A DNA stretch of 64,000 nucleotides from Leisingera sp. ANG-M7 (GCF_000813965.1 NZ_JWLI01000004.1:145048-209047); one strand, 5' to 3'; shown: positions 35,581 to 45,730, counted from the first letter of the stretch. Numbers and translations: made by a program. The notes: generated by a model not told the origin, from the sequence alone.

Positions 35581-36674
35581 TGGCCGCAGGCGCCATCCAT
35601 TCGGCTGAGGATGCCCGCCGCCTGGCTAGGCGGCGGCTGCCTTGGATGGTGTTTGACTATATCGATGGGGCCGCCGGGCAGGAAACCGGGGCAGCGCGCA
35701 ACCGCGCCGCCCTGGACGCCATCACCCTGCGGCCCCGCATCCTGCGCGATGTCAGCCAGCGCTCGCTCGCCACCCGTGTCTTCGGCGCCGAGGCAGACCG
35801 CCCCTTCGGAATTGCACCCATGGGCATGTGCAATCTCGCTGCCCCTGGCGCCGACCTGATGCTGGCCCGGCTGGCGGCGCGCTACCGGGTGCCGCATGGG
35901 GTTTCGACCGTCGCCTCGACTCCCTTGGAAACCATCCTGGAGGCGGCAGAGGGCTACGCCTGGTTCCAGCTCTATTTCAGCGGTGACGGCAGCGGCACCT
36001 TCAAGCTGGCCGAGCGGGCCCGCGCAACCGGCTATCAGACGCTTGTGCTGACGGTCGATGTGCCCGAGGTTGGCAGACGCCCGCGAGAACTGCGCCACGG
36101 CTTCAAAATGCCGTTCCGCATCGGCCCGCGGCAGTTCCTGGATTTTGCCCTGCATCCGCGCTGGTCATTGACAACCCTGCTGAAAGGCAAGCCTGTGATG
36201 GCGAATTTCGAGATGGAGGGCTATGACTTCGACCGCACCGAAAGCCGGGCTCGCGCCACCTGGGAGACGCTGGCCCGGCTGCGTGATCTCTGGCCTGGCA
36301 AACTGGTGGTGAAGGGTGTGCTGGACGTGGATGACGCCCGCGCGCTTGTATCGGCAGGCGTTGACGCCATTCAAGTCTCAAGCCATGGCGCACGGCAACT
36401 TGAGGCGGCACCTGCTCCAATTGAAATGCTTGCAAAAATCCGCTCCGCGTTAGGGCCGGACTTCCCTATTTTCTATGACAGCGGAATCCGGTCAGGCGAG
36501 GATGTTCTCAAAGCTCTTTCACTGGGGGCAGACTTTGTATTCACCGGACGAATTCTGCAGTTTGCTATCGCTGCTTCGGGAGAGACAGGGTTGGAGCAGT
36601 TATGGAATGCACTGAGTCAGGAGCTGAGCATAGCGATGGCGCAAACCGGGCGAACTGTGCTGAACGGTGATTAA
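35580..36674 (+). CDS. slcD: FMN-dependent L-sulfolactate dehydrogenase-like alpha-hydroxy-acid oxidase
   Basis: The protein has 364 residues of the lactate oxidase/glycolate oxidase family. The N-terminal FDYIDGAA, the FMN site, the catalytic His in SSHGARQLE and the FMN phosphate region SGIRSGEDVLKAL are present. Membrane-linked SlcD oxidises sulfolactate to sulfopyruvate, the link between HpsN and ComDE. The catalytic motif reads SSHGAR instead of the common SNHGGR, which may suit the sulfonate substrate. It is the last gene of the operon. Confidence 0.87.
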   Translation: MAAGAIHSAEDARRLARRRLPWMVFDYIDGAAGQETGAARNRAALDAITLRPRILRDVSQRSLATRVFGAEADRPFGIAPMGMCNLAAPGADLMLARLAARYRVPHGVSTVASTPLETILEAAEGYAWFQLYFSGDGSGTFKLAERARATGYQTLVLTVDVPEVGRRPRELRHGFKMPFRIGPRQFLDFALHPRWSLTTLLKGKPVMANFEMEGYDFDRTESRARATWETLARLRDLWPGKLVVKGVLDVDDARALVSAGVDAIQVSSHGARQLEAAPAPIEMLAKIRSALGPDFPIFYDSGIRSGEDVLKALSLGADFVFTGRILQFAIAASGETGLEQLWNALSQELSIAMAQTGRTVLNGD

Positions 36675-36954
36675 CAACTCCGACAGCTCAAACACACTTC
36701 AACGAGTGGGCGCATCGCTCTGGAGCAAGCCATTGCGACGGATGTAGACAACTCCGCTAAGAAGACACTGCTCATAGACACGCGGCCAACCGAGAGCCTT
36801 CAGACTACAGTCCAGAACGAGCCAACTGCGCGCCCGTCAGGCAGAAATGCGCTGGCATTTCACCACACAACTTTCGAAGCCTGAAACACGCCACGTGCCG
36901 GAGATCAATGGATTTTGACCAATGCCGGAACCGCTTCCGAGGTTCGGGACCTGC
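36675..36954. other. Intergenic stretch between convergent slcD and metallopeptidase genes
   Basis: These 280 bp hold no convincing gene or clear intrinsic terminator. Composition is less GC-rich than the flanking coding sequence. Confidence 0.5.
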
Positions 36955-38250
36955 TTAATCCGGTACCCGCGTCCGCACGGAATGTGCATGACTGTCTTCA
37001 CCCGCTTCCTCCAGACGCGGCCCGGCATGAACCAAACCAATTCCCCGCATCCGGAAATTGCCTTCGATGATCGAATGGAACGCTCCGCCGGTTGAGTTTC
37101 TATCAACCAGCAAAAGCGCCTGCTCCACTGCTGCATAGGTCAGCGTCTCCGCATCCAGCATGCTCCATGCCGCTGCCAGATAGGAGCCCAGAATATCCCG
37201 GGCCTCCAGCAGCGCAACGCGGAACCTCTCAGGATCATCGGCATAGCGGGCATCGAACAGCGCCTGCATAACCTCTCCGTAATAGGGGCTGTCCTCCATC
37301 TGGTCAGACAGGTCCTCCATTTCAGGGGTGATCAAGCCATGCACGAGAAGCCGTTCGTGAAAAACATCCACTAGGATATCGAACATTGCCCCAGTCAGGG
37401 GCTCCGACAGAGCGTGCTCGCTACTCCATCCGCAAACGAAATCATCCAGCAGCCGGGTGTTCGCCGCCATCCGGATTTGCGCATTCCCTGCAAGCTCTGC
37501 AAACCGGTTCAGCTGGTTGAATGTATAAAGATTGCCTTTGGTGTTTTCTAACAGGTCTTCGACCACCGATCCGAAATGCAGAGAGGCGATCAGCGCAACC
37601 ATATCCGCCGCAGATTCATGAAACCCGTAGTATTCACCGGGAACATCTTCCGAGACCGGCATCCCAGCGATGCTGTAAATAATGGCGTGGCCGATCTCAT
37701 GAGCAACAACATCAAAGTTCAGGCTGTAAGCGCGGTACTCACCGCCGTGTTCACTGGTGCCGCCGGTTTCAAGAAACCCCCAGCCGATATGGGCATTATC
37801 CAGACTCGGCAACAGCGACAGCTCCAGCCGGTCGTAGTCGCGGGCAAAGTGCCATGGTATTTCATGGCCGAAGTACTCTTCCCATACATCCAGGGTGAAG
37901 TGAGCCGCCGCGAAGAGGTGTGCCGCTTCAAACCCAGGATCAGATGGCGGGATATGAAGGAAATGCCCGTCTGCATCCGGTTGCGGCGGCGCGTGCAAAT
38001 CCCCATGCCATGGGGGCAGGTACATGCCCGGCCCTTCAGGCCCCTGCACAATTGCGCCATAGGGGATCGTCTTACCCAGCGCATTGACCGTATACATTCG
38101 CGGTCCTGAAGGCCCCGGACCGATGCTACCCGGGGGCGCGGAAATCTCAACAAGCTCCAGCACCGGGTTGTCCGTTCTGAACGGCGATTGCGGAAACAGC
38201 AGGAACCGTGTTCCCGGCGCCTCCTGTGCCGCCTCAAAGGTGTCGTCCAT
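36955..38250 (-). CDS. Gluzincin metallopeptidase in a YcaO-TfuA cluster
   Basis: The protein has 431 residues and no signal peptide, so it should be cytoplasmic. The zinc site is HEIGH at residues 184-188, with the third ligand Glu212 in GFHESAADM, the thermolysin-like gluzincin layout. A Pro/Gly-rich N-terminal region (residues 38-82) precedes the catalytic part. The remaining 200 residues are mostly helical. TAGGAGG lies 6 bp before the ATG, and the TfuA stop is 24 bp upstream, so it is the third gene of one operon. It could trim a leader peptide from a YcaO product. I do not know a characterised close relative. Confidence 0.8.
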   Translation of the reverse strand: MDDTFEAAQEAPGTRFLLFPQSPFRTDNPVLELVEISAPPGSIGPGPSGPRMYTVNALGKTIPYGAIVQGPEGPGMYLPPWHGDLHAPPQPDADGHFLHIPPSDPGFEAAHLFAAAHFTLDVWEEYFGHEIPWHFARDYDRLELSLLPSLDNAHIGWGFLETGGTSEHGGEYRAYSLNFDVVAHEIGHAIIYSIAGMPVSEDVPGEYYGFHESAADMVALIASLHFGSVVEDLLENTKGNLYTFNQLNRFAELAGNAQIRMAANTRLLDDFVCGWSSEHALSEPLTGAMFDILVDVFHERLLVHGLITPEMEDLSDQMEDSPYYGEVMQALFDARYADDPERFRVALLEARDILGSYLAAAWSMLDAETLTYAAVEQALLLVDRNSTGGAFHSIIEGNFRMRGIGLVHAGPRLEEAGEDSHAHSVRTRVPD

Positions 38251-38274
38251 AGTGCCTCCTATCCTGCGGAGGTT

Positions 38275-39639
38275 TCACTGGCCCTGGCCTGCCTCGTCGC
38301 TGCTGCCTGATGCGGGCTCTATTTTACCCTCATGATGATACATGAATTCTCGCCGGATCAGCTCATAGAATTCTGCAATCTCAATTCCAATACCCGCCGC
38401 GTATGCCTTTAAGTCCTCCGGAATGTCTTGATGGAGACGGCTTTCGAAATACCAAGCCACTGCCTGCAACCGTTCCGTTTGCTGCATGGAAATGCACGGC
38501 TGCACGAAATCCGAGACCTGCCTCTCTTTGGCATCGGCCCGAGCTTTCAGGCCGGCATAGGCTCCTGCCAACCGGAGCTCCGACAACAGGCCGGGTGCCA
38601 AGCCGCCCTGCACCGCGCTGGCAGCCGCAGCGGCTCGAGCCGCCTCGCCCAGTTCCGCCTCGTATTGCGCAGCGGTCAGCCCATTGGCCTGCAGCCACGT
38701 CTGCAAGTCCTTGCTGCGGAACAAGCCGTGTGCCTGCCGGTGGCTGTTCAACTGCGCCAATAAGGCTTCCCGCCTGGGCTGAATAGCGGACCTCTGTGCC
38801 TCTTGCAGCGCCAGGAAACGCAGTGCCGCCCGGTTCAGGAACGCAGCATAACGCTCCGGCTCCAACCGCAACTCATCCAGCACCCTGTGGTCCGCGTCCT
38901 GCAAGCTGCACTCCTGCTGTTCAGCCCGGCGCACCAGCCCTTGCCATGCAAGAGTCTGCTCCATCGGCTCGCACACCTGGACCGCAACCGCCTCTTCCTT
39001 GCCGGAAAACTCTGACATTCGAGCCAGCATTTCCTGCGCGTCATTGCGTTTGGCATCCACCGCGTCTGTCTTCACCCAGGCCGCAAACCGGTCTCGCCAA
39101 TATGACTTTGGAAGATCCGCCAGTATCCGTTTCCAAGTCCGCTGCTTATAGAAACGCGTCTTGGCGACCTGCAAGACAGCTTCTGCCTGCACCGCGTCCA
39201 GAACCGAACCGCTCACCGCATGCTCCACCGTCGCGCGGATCGAAACCATTGGTTCGCTCAGCGGCGTATAGCCCAGCTCCGCCGGGCTGTGCAGGACCGC
39301 AACTTCGTCATCGTCGATGATCGCGCCTGAGGCATAATCCTCATAAATCCTGCCAACACCAATCATACCAAAAGCCGACAGCTCTACCGCCCGCAAGGCC
39401 CCCATGCTGGCGCCGCCGAAAACGGCAATGCCCCGCTCCATCGCCCACAGGATCTCCTTGTGCCAGACTGAGGGAACACCTTCAAAAAAGCCGTCGATCA
39501 GCCCGATTGCTGCGGCCCCCTGGCGCGCTGCTTTGTAGATATCCCCCTGACCGGCAGGGGGGAGAACAATGGCGCCGGGCAAAAGAGCTTGTGCCTCCTC
39601 CTTGCCGATGGTCGGTCCGGCGAACACCACAGCCGTCAT
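38275..39639 (-). CDS. TfuA-like protein
   Basis: The protein has 454 residues. The N-terminal 210 residues match the TfuA core family: VVFAGPTIGKEEAQALLPGA, LIDGFFEGVPSVWHKEILWA and GGASMGALRAVELS. The C-terminal half is Ala/Glu/Gln-rich and helical, unusually long. TfuA proteins partner with YcaO in trifolitoxin biosynthesis and in peptide thioamidation, where they help deliver sulfide. Its start overlaps the YcaO stop by 4 bp. The long C-terminal region may be the substrate-recognition part. Confidence 0.88.
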   Translation of the reverse strand: MTAVVFAGPTIGKEEAQALLPGAIVLPPAGQGDIYKAARQGAAAIGLIDGFFEGVPSVWHKEILWAMERGIAVFGGASMGALRAVELSAFGMIGVGRIYEDYASGAIIDDDEVAVLHSPAELGYTPLSEPMVSIRATVEHAVSGSVLDAVQAEAVLQVAKTRFYKQRTWKRILADLPKSYWRDRFAAWVKTDAVDAKRNDAQEMLARMSEFSGKEEAVAVQVCEPMEQTLAWQGLVRRAEQQECSLQDADHRVLDELRLEPERYAAFLNRAALRFLALQEAQRSAIQPRREALLAQLNSHRQAHGLFRSKDLQTWLQANGLTAAQYEAELGEAARAAAAASAVQGGLAPGLLSELRLAGAYAGLKARADAKERQVSDFVQPCISMQQTERLQAVAWYFESRLHQDIPEDLKAYAAGIGIEIAEFYELIRREFMYHHEGKIEPASGSSDEAGQGQ

Positions 39640-40841
39640 TGACTTGCCTCCACCGTCCGTAATGTCCGAGCACCAGCGATGAAATCAGGATCGTCGTGCG
39701 GCGCTTCCAGCCCGGGGATCACGGCACGCACCACGGACACTCCCAATCCGGGACGTGACAGGTCTACAGTCAGCACCTGCCTCATTCCGGCTGCTTCCAG
39801 CCTGTTCAGCAGCCAGCATTGATCCTCGTCGAAAGAAGGGGAGGAAAAAGCCGGGCAATCCTGAAACCTGGCCGCGGCCTCGCATTGTAAAAGCAGACGG
39901 CGAACGTACTGAGCGCGTTCAACGGCCGCCGCAGACGTGAATTCCTCCGGATCCAGATCGTCGCGCGCTCCGGAAATATAGGTCAGGCGGGTCTGTGTTG
40001 CCTCCGTAAGCGCTCTCAGCAAGGCAATGGCCCGGTCCGGATGACAGCCGCTGCCAATGCCGATATGGCCGGCCCGGCTGCCTGCTTCGCAAATCATACA
40101 AAGAAACGCCGGAACCCCAATGTCAGAAGTGATGTTCCATATACCTGCGTCCAGCCCCGCCGCAGCAAAGCGGTCCAGCGCGTCTTGGCAGCGCGCGTCA
40201 TCCATCGTGGCCGGATCAATACGCGGTCCCGGCGCCGCATGGTGCCACAGGGTGATCGCATCGCGTTCAATCAGCTCGCAGATCGCATGGCAGGAAGCTT
40301 CTGCAAGGCTGTTGCCCGACGCCAGCCCGTTAGTGGTGCGCGGGAACGCCCCCTGCCCGCCGCTGGGAGGACCAGTATAGTCAGTATCCACCATTTCATA
40401 GGGCAGCCAATACCGGTTGCCAGTTGCCAGATCGGTGCCTTCAATCCACAGCATCCGCTTTTTCGGGTCAAAGTCCGCACCGGTCACCCGGGGCAGCCGT
40501 GCCACATCCGCAACCAGTGCCTCCTTCTGCAAGTCCAGAAAGCTGACGGATCGCAGCGGCAGGGTAATCCGCTCTGCATGCCAGGCCTCAATAGACTCCA
40601 TCACGCCGGAGGCCTGCGCGGCCTCCAGTGTCAGCCCCTTGCCCAGCGACACTGCAACCGACCGGGAGTTTGGCCGCGTGACCATAACGGTTGGCAGGCC
40701 TACCCTGTCCAGCCCCGTCAAATTAGCAATCCGGGTAATCCCCATATCCGTCAGATGCGGGCGCACCCTTGCCAGCGTCTGCGCTGGATCACACAGCCGG
40801 TGGGTGTCGTGCAGATAGCCCTTTTTTTGAGCCTCAGGCAT
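39636..40841 (-). CDS. YcaO-family cyclodehydratase/thioamidase
   Basis: The protein has 401 residues from ATG 40841; the open frame continues to 40916 with a Cys-containing extension that I consider less likely. The YcaO ATP-binding motifs are SLAEASCHAICELIERDA and the later ALLRALTEATQTRL. The C-terminus lacks the PxPxP end of azoline-forming YcaO proteins, which fits TfuA-dependent thioamidation better. It activates peptide backbone amides with ATP. No short precursor gene is visible nearby, so the substrate may be encoded elsewhere or be a protein. Confidence 0.9.
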   Translation of the reverse strand: MPEAQKKGYLHDTHRLCDPAQTLARVRPHLTDMGITRIANLTGLDRVGLPTVMVTRPNSRSVAVSLGKGLTLEAAQASGVMESIEAWHAERITLPLRSVSFLDLQKEALVADVARLPRVTGADFDPKKRMLWIEGTDLATGNRYWLPYEMVDTDYTGPPSGGQGAFPRTTNGLASGNSLAEASCHAICELIERDAITLWHHAAPGPRIDPATMDDARCQDALDRFAAAGLDAGIWNITSDIGVPAFLCMICEAGSRAGHIGIGSGCHPDRAIALLRALTEATQTRLTYISGARDDLDPEEFTSAAAVERAQYVRRLLLQCEAAARFQDCPAFSSPSFDEDQCWLLNRLEAAGMRQVLTVDLSRPGLGVSVVRAVIPGLEAPHDDPDFIAGARTLRTVEASQ

Positions 40842-40990
40842 CTGGCAGGCCTCACTGTCATGACAGCCGCGGAAAGTTTGACGCTGTCCAAAACAGCGGC
40901 TGGCAGCCATAGCCAAAGGATGGCCGACCGCAGGCTAGCGGTCAACAACAGGGCAGTCAGTTGGCGATAGCCATGACACCCTTGCCCCTA

Positions 40991-42040
40991 CTAATGCGGC
41001 TGAAAATCGAAAACAGGCACAAAACTTGCGGGTGCCAGGGTCTGGTCCAGCAGGTCCTCTGACACTGTGCTTCGGTCGAAAATCCTGATGACAGGCCCGG
41101 CGTGTTTGAAACGCAAACTGCCTTCAATTGCACGCACTGCCATTTCGACCGCAAGCCGTCCTTGAAGCACAGGAAAATCTGTTGGTGCAGCAATGATGCG
41201 ATCGCGAAGAACCCCGCGGTAGACCGCATGGGTCATGTAGTCTGACACAACTTGAACCTGTCCCTGCATGCCGCGGGCGCGCAGCACCGACACGGCGGCT
41301 TCTGCAGCAGGCGCGGAACCGGCTATGTAGTCCAGATCCGGAACCGCATCCAGCGCCTCCTCGACCAGCCGCACCTGGATTTCACGCCCGGTATCGCCAT
41401 ATTTCGTAACCGCGATCCTGGCTGAACTGTCAGCTAGCGCGGCGCGGAACCCCTCCTCGACAAAAGCCACCCAGCCCGCCTTCGCCGGCCCTGGAAACCA
41501 GGCGACCTTGACTTCAGGTGCCCCCTTCGGATGGCGCGCAGCGATGAGTCTGCCTGCCTCGGCCCCCATCTCCGTCCAGGACACCCCTACCTTGGCCGTA
41601 ATCCCGGCATCGGCAATGTCATTCACAGCAGCAATCACCGGAACAGAAGCCGAAATCCGCTCCACCGTGCTGGTAAGGCCGGCGAAAGATACAGTTCCAA
41701 GGATCAGCGCATCGGCACCGTCGGCGACACAACCCTCTACCTGTTGTACTTGCCGCCTGAGGTTGGGATAACCACCTGCTTCGACCAGATTGAAAGAAAC
41801 CCCCAGCCGAGCGGCTTCCGCCACCATCCCGTAATTAACGCTGAGCCAATAGGCATCTTTCAAGTGCGGGTAGGCGATGCATAGGCGCCATTCCTGCGCC
41901 GCCCGTTCAAGAGGTGCATACTCCACGTCCTCCAGCCCGCTGCCGTAGTCGAAAGCGGTCCGTGGCACCTGCAGCCGCCAGCTATCCGCAGCCGCCATTG
42001 TGCTGAAACACATAAAAAGCAGTAGCCACAATGCGCGCAT
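40991..42040 (-). CDS. torT: TorT-like periplasmic sensor protein
   Basis: The protein has 349 residues from ATG 42040 (GGAGAAGGGG upstream). The signal peptide ends MAAADS near residue 19. The rest is a periplasmic-binding-protein fold of the sugar-binding type, with WRLCIAYPHLKDAYWLSVNYGM near the N-terminus. E. coli TorT binds TMAO and contacts the TorS sensor domain. Here the gene is divergent from a TorS-like hybrid kinase and 93 bp away, which supports that role. It converges on no other gene; the YcaO cluster follows on the same strand after 74 bp or more. Confidence 0.85.
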   Translation of the reverse strand: MRALWLLLFMCFSTMAAADSWRLQVPRTAFDYGSGLEDVEYAPLERAAQEWRLCIAYPHLKDAYWLSVNYGMVAEAARLGVSFNLVEAGGYPNLRRQVQQVEGCVADGADALILGTVSFAGLTSTVERISASVPVIAAVNDIADAGITAKVGVSWTEMGAEAGRLIAARHPKGAPEVKVAWFPGPAKAGWVAFVEEGFRAALADSSARIAVTKYGDTGREIQVRLVEEALDAVPDLDYIAGSAPAAEAAVSVLRARGMQGQVQVVSDYMTHAVYRGVLRDRIIAAPTDFPVLQGRLAVEMAVRAIEGSLRFKHAGPVIRIFDRSTVSEDLLDQTLAPASFVPVFDFQPH

Positions 42041-42097
42041 GAAGACCCCTTCTCCGGGAGTGGAGGATAGGCAGCGGGACGGAAAAGGGAAATTCAA

Positions 42098-42116
42098 ATT
42101 TGCGAAATCCGCAAAT
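42098..42116. promoter_or_regulatory. Inverted repeat between torT and torS
   Basis: ATTTGCG and CGCAAAT form a perfect 7-bp inverted repeat around AAATC in the divergent torT/torS gap, 18 bp before the torS ATG. It does not resemble the CTGTTCATAT TorR box, so another regulator may act here. Confidence 0.4.
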
Positions 42117-42134
42117 GCAGGCGAAAGTTCCTGA

Positions 42135-45065
42135 ATGTTAGGAAAGCTCGGCCTTGGCGGAAAACTGAGTCTCGCGTTCATTGTCATTGCGGGGTTGCCG
42201 ACCCTTGCCGGCATTCTGGGGCTGGTCGAATTACGTGTGCTTGCACGCCGCCAGGCAGAAGTGATCAGCCAGACCATTCCCGCCATCGCCGAAGTGCGCG
42301 GCATGGCAGAGGAAAGCACGCGGATCATAGCCATTGCCCCGGAACTGGCCGGTGTCGCTACCCAAGCGGAACGGGCAAACCGGGCGCAGTTTCTGTCCGC
42401 TCAGATTGAGGCGCTCACCCGGCGGCTGGACGCGCTGGAGCGTGGCGGCGTAGCCGGGTCCAGCCGCCTGCGGGAAACTGTTACGGATGCTGCAAGTGTG
42501 CTTTCGTTGCTTGATGAACTGGTTGAAACCCGCATCGCGCTGCACAGCGGACTCAAACAGTTGACCACCCGCAACTTGACTGCCGCAAACAACCTGCTGA
42601 GCATGGCCGACACGCTGGTTGCCAATGCCGAGATGGGAACAACAGCCGTCATTTCGAGCCTGTACGGACCCGGAACGTCTCCTGTGGAAGAGCAGGCCCG
42701 CACCGATATGCTGGACAAGCTGATCGAGGTGGACCTGTTCCAGCTTGGCCTGATGTTCGAACTGAGATCGCAAACTGCTGAGATCGGACTGCTGATCAAC
42801 CGGATCGAAGAGGCAGGCAACGAGGCCGAACTGCAGGAGATCGAGAGCGCACTGACCAGCCGCCTGGACATCGTTTCCCGCCGGATCAAGGCAATTCGCG
42901 ATCCCGGCCGCCGCCAGCAGGCTGAGGGCTATGCCGCCCAGCTGCAAACCGTGACGGAAGGCAACGCAGGCCTTTTTGGCCTGCGAACCCGCATCCTCAC
43001 CACTGAAAACCGCATCAACACGCTGAAGCTGGAACTGCAAAACACAGCGCTTCGGCTCGGCGATGAGGCCTCTGCCGTCGCCGATCAGGCGCAGGCGCGG
43101 GCGATCAGCTCGGGGCATGCTGCCGCAGCAGACATTCAGCGGGCACAGCTTCGCAACGGGTTTGCTGCCGTCACCGGCTTCCTGCTTTCGCTGGCTGTCC
43201 TTTGGTTTTATGTGCGCGGCAGCATCACTCGCCGCCTAAACCAGCTGGCAGCCACCATGGCCGCACTAATGCGCGGCGAGCTGGATCATCCGGTCCAGCC
43301 CCGCGGGCAAGATGAGATTGCCCGTATGGAAGCGGCCGTGGAAGTGTTCCGCCAGCAAGCACTCGACAAGCAGGAGCTGGAAAAGGTCCGCGACCGCAAC
43401 GAACAGGAGCTCAGGGAACACCGCAACAACTTGCAATCCCTTGTCGACGAACAAACGGAACGGCTGCGGGACGAAGTGGAGGCTCACGACGACGCCCGTC
43501 AGAAGGCCGAAGCTGCTGATCAGGCGAAATCTGAATTTTTGGCGATGATGAGCCACGAAATCCGCACCCCGATGAACGGAGTGCTGGGTATGCTGCGCAG
43601 CCTCTCTGACGAAGGCTTGCCGCCCGGGCAAATGGAACGCCTGCGCGCAGCGTTGGTGTCAGGCCAGAACCTGCTGAAAATCCTGAACGATATCCTGGAC
43701 TACTCCAAAATCGAAAGCGGTGCGCTGGTACGGGAAGACGTCACGTTTTCACTGCGCGATCTTGTGAACGAGATCATTGTCCTGCTGCGCCCCAGTGCCG
43801 ACAGCAAAGAGGTTGATCTTTGGCTGGATGCACCTGCAGACCTCCCCGGTGTTGTTAAGGGAGACGCCGCCAAGCTGAGGCAGATTCTGTTCAACCTGCT
43901 GTCGAACGCACTGAAGTTCACAGACACGGGCGAAGTCATCCTGCGGGTTCGCACAAATGGCGGCACTGCCGGGCATCACCGGATTGCCTTCGAGGTCAGC
44001 GATACCGGCAAGGGCATTTCCCAGGAGGCCAAGGCGCGCATTTTCGAAGCATTCGAGCAAGAAGATCCGGAAACCGCCCGCAAGTTCGGTGGAACAGGAT
44101 TGGGCCTGGCGATCAGCAGGCATTTTGCCCAAGCAATCGGTGCCCGACTGTCCCTTGAAAGCACCAAAGGCGTCGGCTCTGTCTTTACCCTGGCAGTGGA
44201 ACTGGCGCCCGGCGATCCTGCAGACTTGGAGCCGGAAGACCCGCCGGCTCCGGTCAAGCTGTCAGGAACCCCGTTGTCGGTTCTTGTGGTGGAAGACAAT
44301 GAAATCAATCAAATGGTTGCACAGGGTTATCTGGAACGTATGGGCCACAGCTGCCAATGCGTAGCAAGCGCAGAGGAGGCACTGGCGATCCTGCCGGAGA
44401 CCCGGTTCGACTTAGTGCTGATGGATGTCAGCCTGCCTGGTATCAGCGGCACTGAGGCTACCCGCCTCCTGCGCACGATGGCAGACCCGCGGCTGTCAAA
44501 TCTTCCGGTCATCGGCATCTCCGCGCATGTTCAAGAAGAGCAGATCGAATCCCATTTACAGGCCGGGATGAATGGTTTCGTTGCCAAACCGGTCTCACCG
44601 GAACGCCTTGCCAAGGCTCTGCAAAGCGTCACACAGGGCCACGAAGGCGCAGTTTACTTGTCAGCTCGCCAAGTCTCTCCCGGACAGGACAGGAGATCCA
44701 GCCTGCTGCGGCAGATGCAGGAGAATATTCGGGATCTGGGCGTGGAGCGGGCTATTGGAATTGCCGCGCTGTTCCAGCAAGAACTTCCCAAAAGCGTTGA
44801 GAAAATGGACGCCAGCCAAATAGCACACGACCTCGCACGGCTTGCGCAGGAAGCCCATCGCGCGAAGGGCGCCGCCAGCAGTTTCGGTCAGCAGGACCTG
44901 GCCAGTCTTCTGGCAAAACTCGAGAAGTCCGCCACCAATGGCAGCCAGGCAGCCACCGCTGAGCATATGCGCGAGTTGAGCACACTAGCGCCGCAAGTTT
45001 TGGAAGCTCTGTCCAGAGTGCTGCGCGACTATGGCCATCAACCCAAGGGAGCAGTGAACACGTAG
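42135..45065 (+). CDS. torS: TorS-like hybrid sensor histidine kinase
   Basis: The protein has 976 residues. It has an N-terminal membrane helix, a large helical periplasmic sensor (about residues 40-340), a second membrane helix, HAMP, coiled coil, and a kinase core with His474 in [11 protein letters not shown]. The ATPase domain has NALKFTDTG and [10 protein letters not shown] receiver domain has Asp764 in VLMDVSLPG, and a C-terminal Hpt domain has His908 in AHRAKGAAS. This tripartite order is that of E. coli TorS, which relays phosphate to TorR when TorT meets TMAO. Its 3' end overlaps torR on the other strand by 28 bp. Confidence 0.92.
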   Translation: MLGKLGLGGKLSLAFIVIAGLPTLAGILGLVELRVLARRQAEVISQTIPAIAEVRGMAEESTRIIAIAPELAGVATQAERANRAQFLSAQIEALTRRLDALERGGVAGSSRLRETVTDAASVLSLLDELVETRIALHSGLKQLTTRNLTAANNLLSMADTLVANAEMGTTAVISSLYGPGTSPVEEQARTDMLDKLIEVDLFQLGLMFELRSQTAEIGLLINRIEEAGNEAELQEIESALTSRLDIVSRRIKAIRDPGRRQQAEGYAAQLQTVTEGNAGLFGLRTRILTTENRINTLKLELQNTALRLGDEASAVADQAQARAISSGHAAAADIQRAQLRNGFAAVTGFLLSLAVLWFYVRGSITRRLNQLAATMAALMRGELDHPVQPRGQDEIARMEAAVEVFRQQALDKQELEKVRDRNEQELREHRNNLQSLVDEQTERLRDEVEAHDDARQKAEAADQAKSEFLAMMSHEIRTPMNGVLGMLRSLSDEGLPPGQMERLRAALVSGQNLLKILNDILDYSKIESGALVREDVTFSLRDLVNEIIVLLRPSADSKEVDLWLDAPADLPGVVKGDAAKLRQILFNLLSNALKFTDTGEVILRVRTNGGTAGHHRIAFEVSDTGKGISQEAKARIFEAFEQEDPETARKFGGTGLGLAISRHFAQAIGARLSLESTKGVGSVFTLAVELAPGDPADLEPEDPPAPVKLSGTPLSVLVVEDNEINQMVAQGYLERMGHSCQCVASAEEALAILPETRFDLVLMDVSLPGISGTEATRLLRTMADPRLSNLPVIGISAHVQEEQIESHLQAGMNGFVAKPVSPERLAKALQSVTQGHEGAVYLSARQVSPGQDRRSSLLRQMQENIRDLGVERAIGIAALFQQELPKSVEKMDASQIAHDLARLAQEAHRAKGAASSFGQQDLASLLAKLEKSATNGSQAATAEHMRELSTLAPQVLEALSRVLRDYGHQPKGAVNT

Positions 45066-45730
45066 CCTTCACCGTGCACGGTGGTGATGATCCGGGGATT
45101 TGCAGGTTCTTCTTCCAGCTTGCTACGCAGGCGCCGGATCAGCACATCCACAGTCCTTGGGTTTGCCCCGTACTGACGATGGGTGACACGGCTCATCAGC
45201 GCGTCGCGCGACGCGACCTCACCCGCCCGTCCAACCAGCATATCCAGCACCTCAAACTCCGCACGGGTCAGCGGAATACTGTCACCCTCAATTGTTTGCA
45301 GGTGCCGCGCAGCGACGTCGAAACGGAATTTCCCAAAAGTAAAAACCCGCCGCGCAAGGCGCCGAGCCTCCTGCGTGCGGCGTAAGAGGTTCTTTAGCCT
45401 GGCCAGAAGTTCGCGCCGGTTGAATGGCTTGCAGACATAGTCATCCGCGCCAAGCTCCAAGCCTACAATTCTGTCGACTTCGTCATCCCGGCCGGTCACC
45501 AGAATGATCCCAATGTCCGATTTGGCTCTCTGCTCCCTGGTAATCTGCAACCCGTCCTTACCGGGCAGATTGATGTCGACCAAAAGCAGATCGACATCCC
45601 GTGTTTGCAGGACCCGTTCCGCCTCTTCAGCGGTCTCGGCCTGCGAGACGGTATAACCTTGCGCATCCAGATAGCTGGCAAGAGTGCTCCGGGTGACCGG
45701 CTCGTCCTCAATGATCAAGATATGCGCCAT
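45038..45730 (-). CDS. torR: TorR-like OmpR-family response regulator
   Basis: The protein has 230 residues from ATG 45730. The receiver has the phospho-acceptor Asp52 in [12 protein letters not shown] and Lys in [10 protein letters not shown]. The C-terminal winged helix is of OmpR/PhoB type ([21 protein letters not shown]). It should accept phosphate from the TorS Hpt domain. It is divergent from the ABC importer genes, and two TorR-box-like repeats lie in the shared promoter region. Confidence 0.9.
   Translation of the reverse strand: MAHILIIEDEPVTRSTLASYLDAQGYTVSQAETAEEAERVLQTRDVDLLLVDINLPGKDGLQITREQRAKSDIGIILVTGRDDEVDRIVGLELGADDYVCKPFNRRELLARLKNLLRRTQEARRLARRVFTFGKFRFDVAARHLQTIEGDSIPLTRAEFEVLDMLVGRAGEVASRDALMSRVTHRQYGANPRTVDVLIRRLRSKLEEEPANPRIITTVHGEGYVFTAPLG

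Noticed and set aside
36837..37136. 99-residue minus-strand frame near the metallopeptidase 3' end
   Set aside because: It overlaps the metallopeptidase C-terminus in another frame and shows no motif.
40842..40916. N-terminal extension of YcaO containing several Cys
   Set aside because: ATG 40841 has a GTGAGG site and the conserved part starts after it. The extension cannot be excluded but has no support.
40751..40948. 65-residue minus-strand frame next to YcaO, considered as a precursor peptide
   Set aside because: It overlaps the YcaO N-terminus in another frame, has no good ribosome binding site and no clear leader/core layout.
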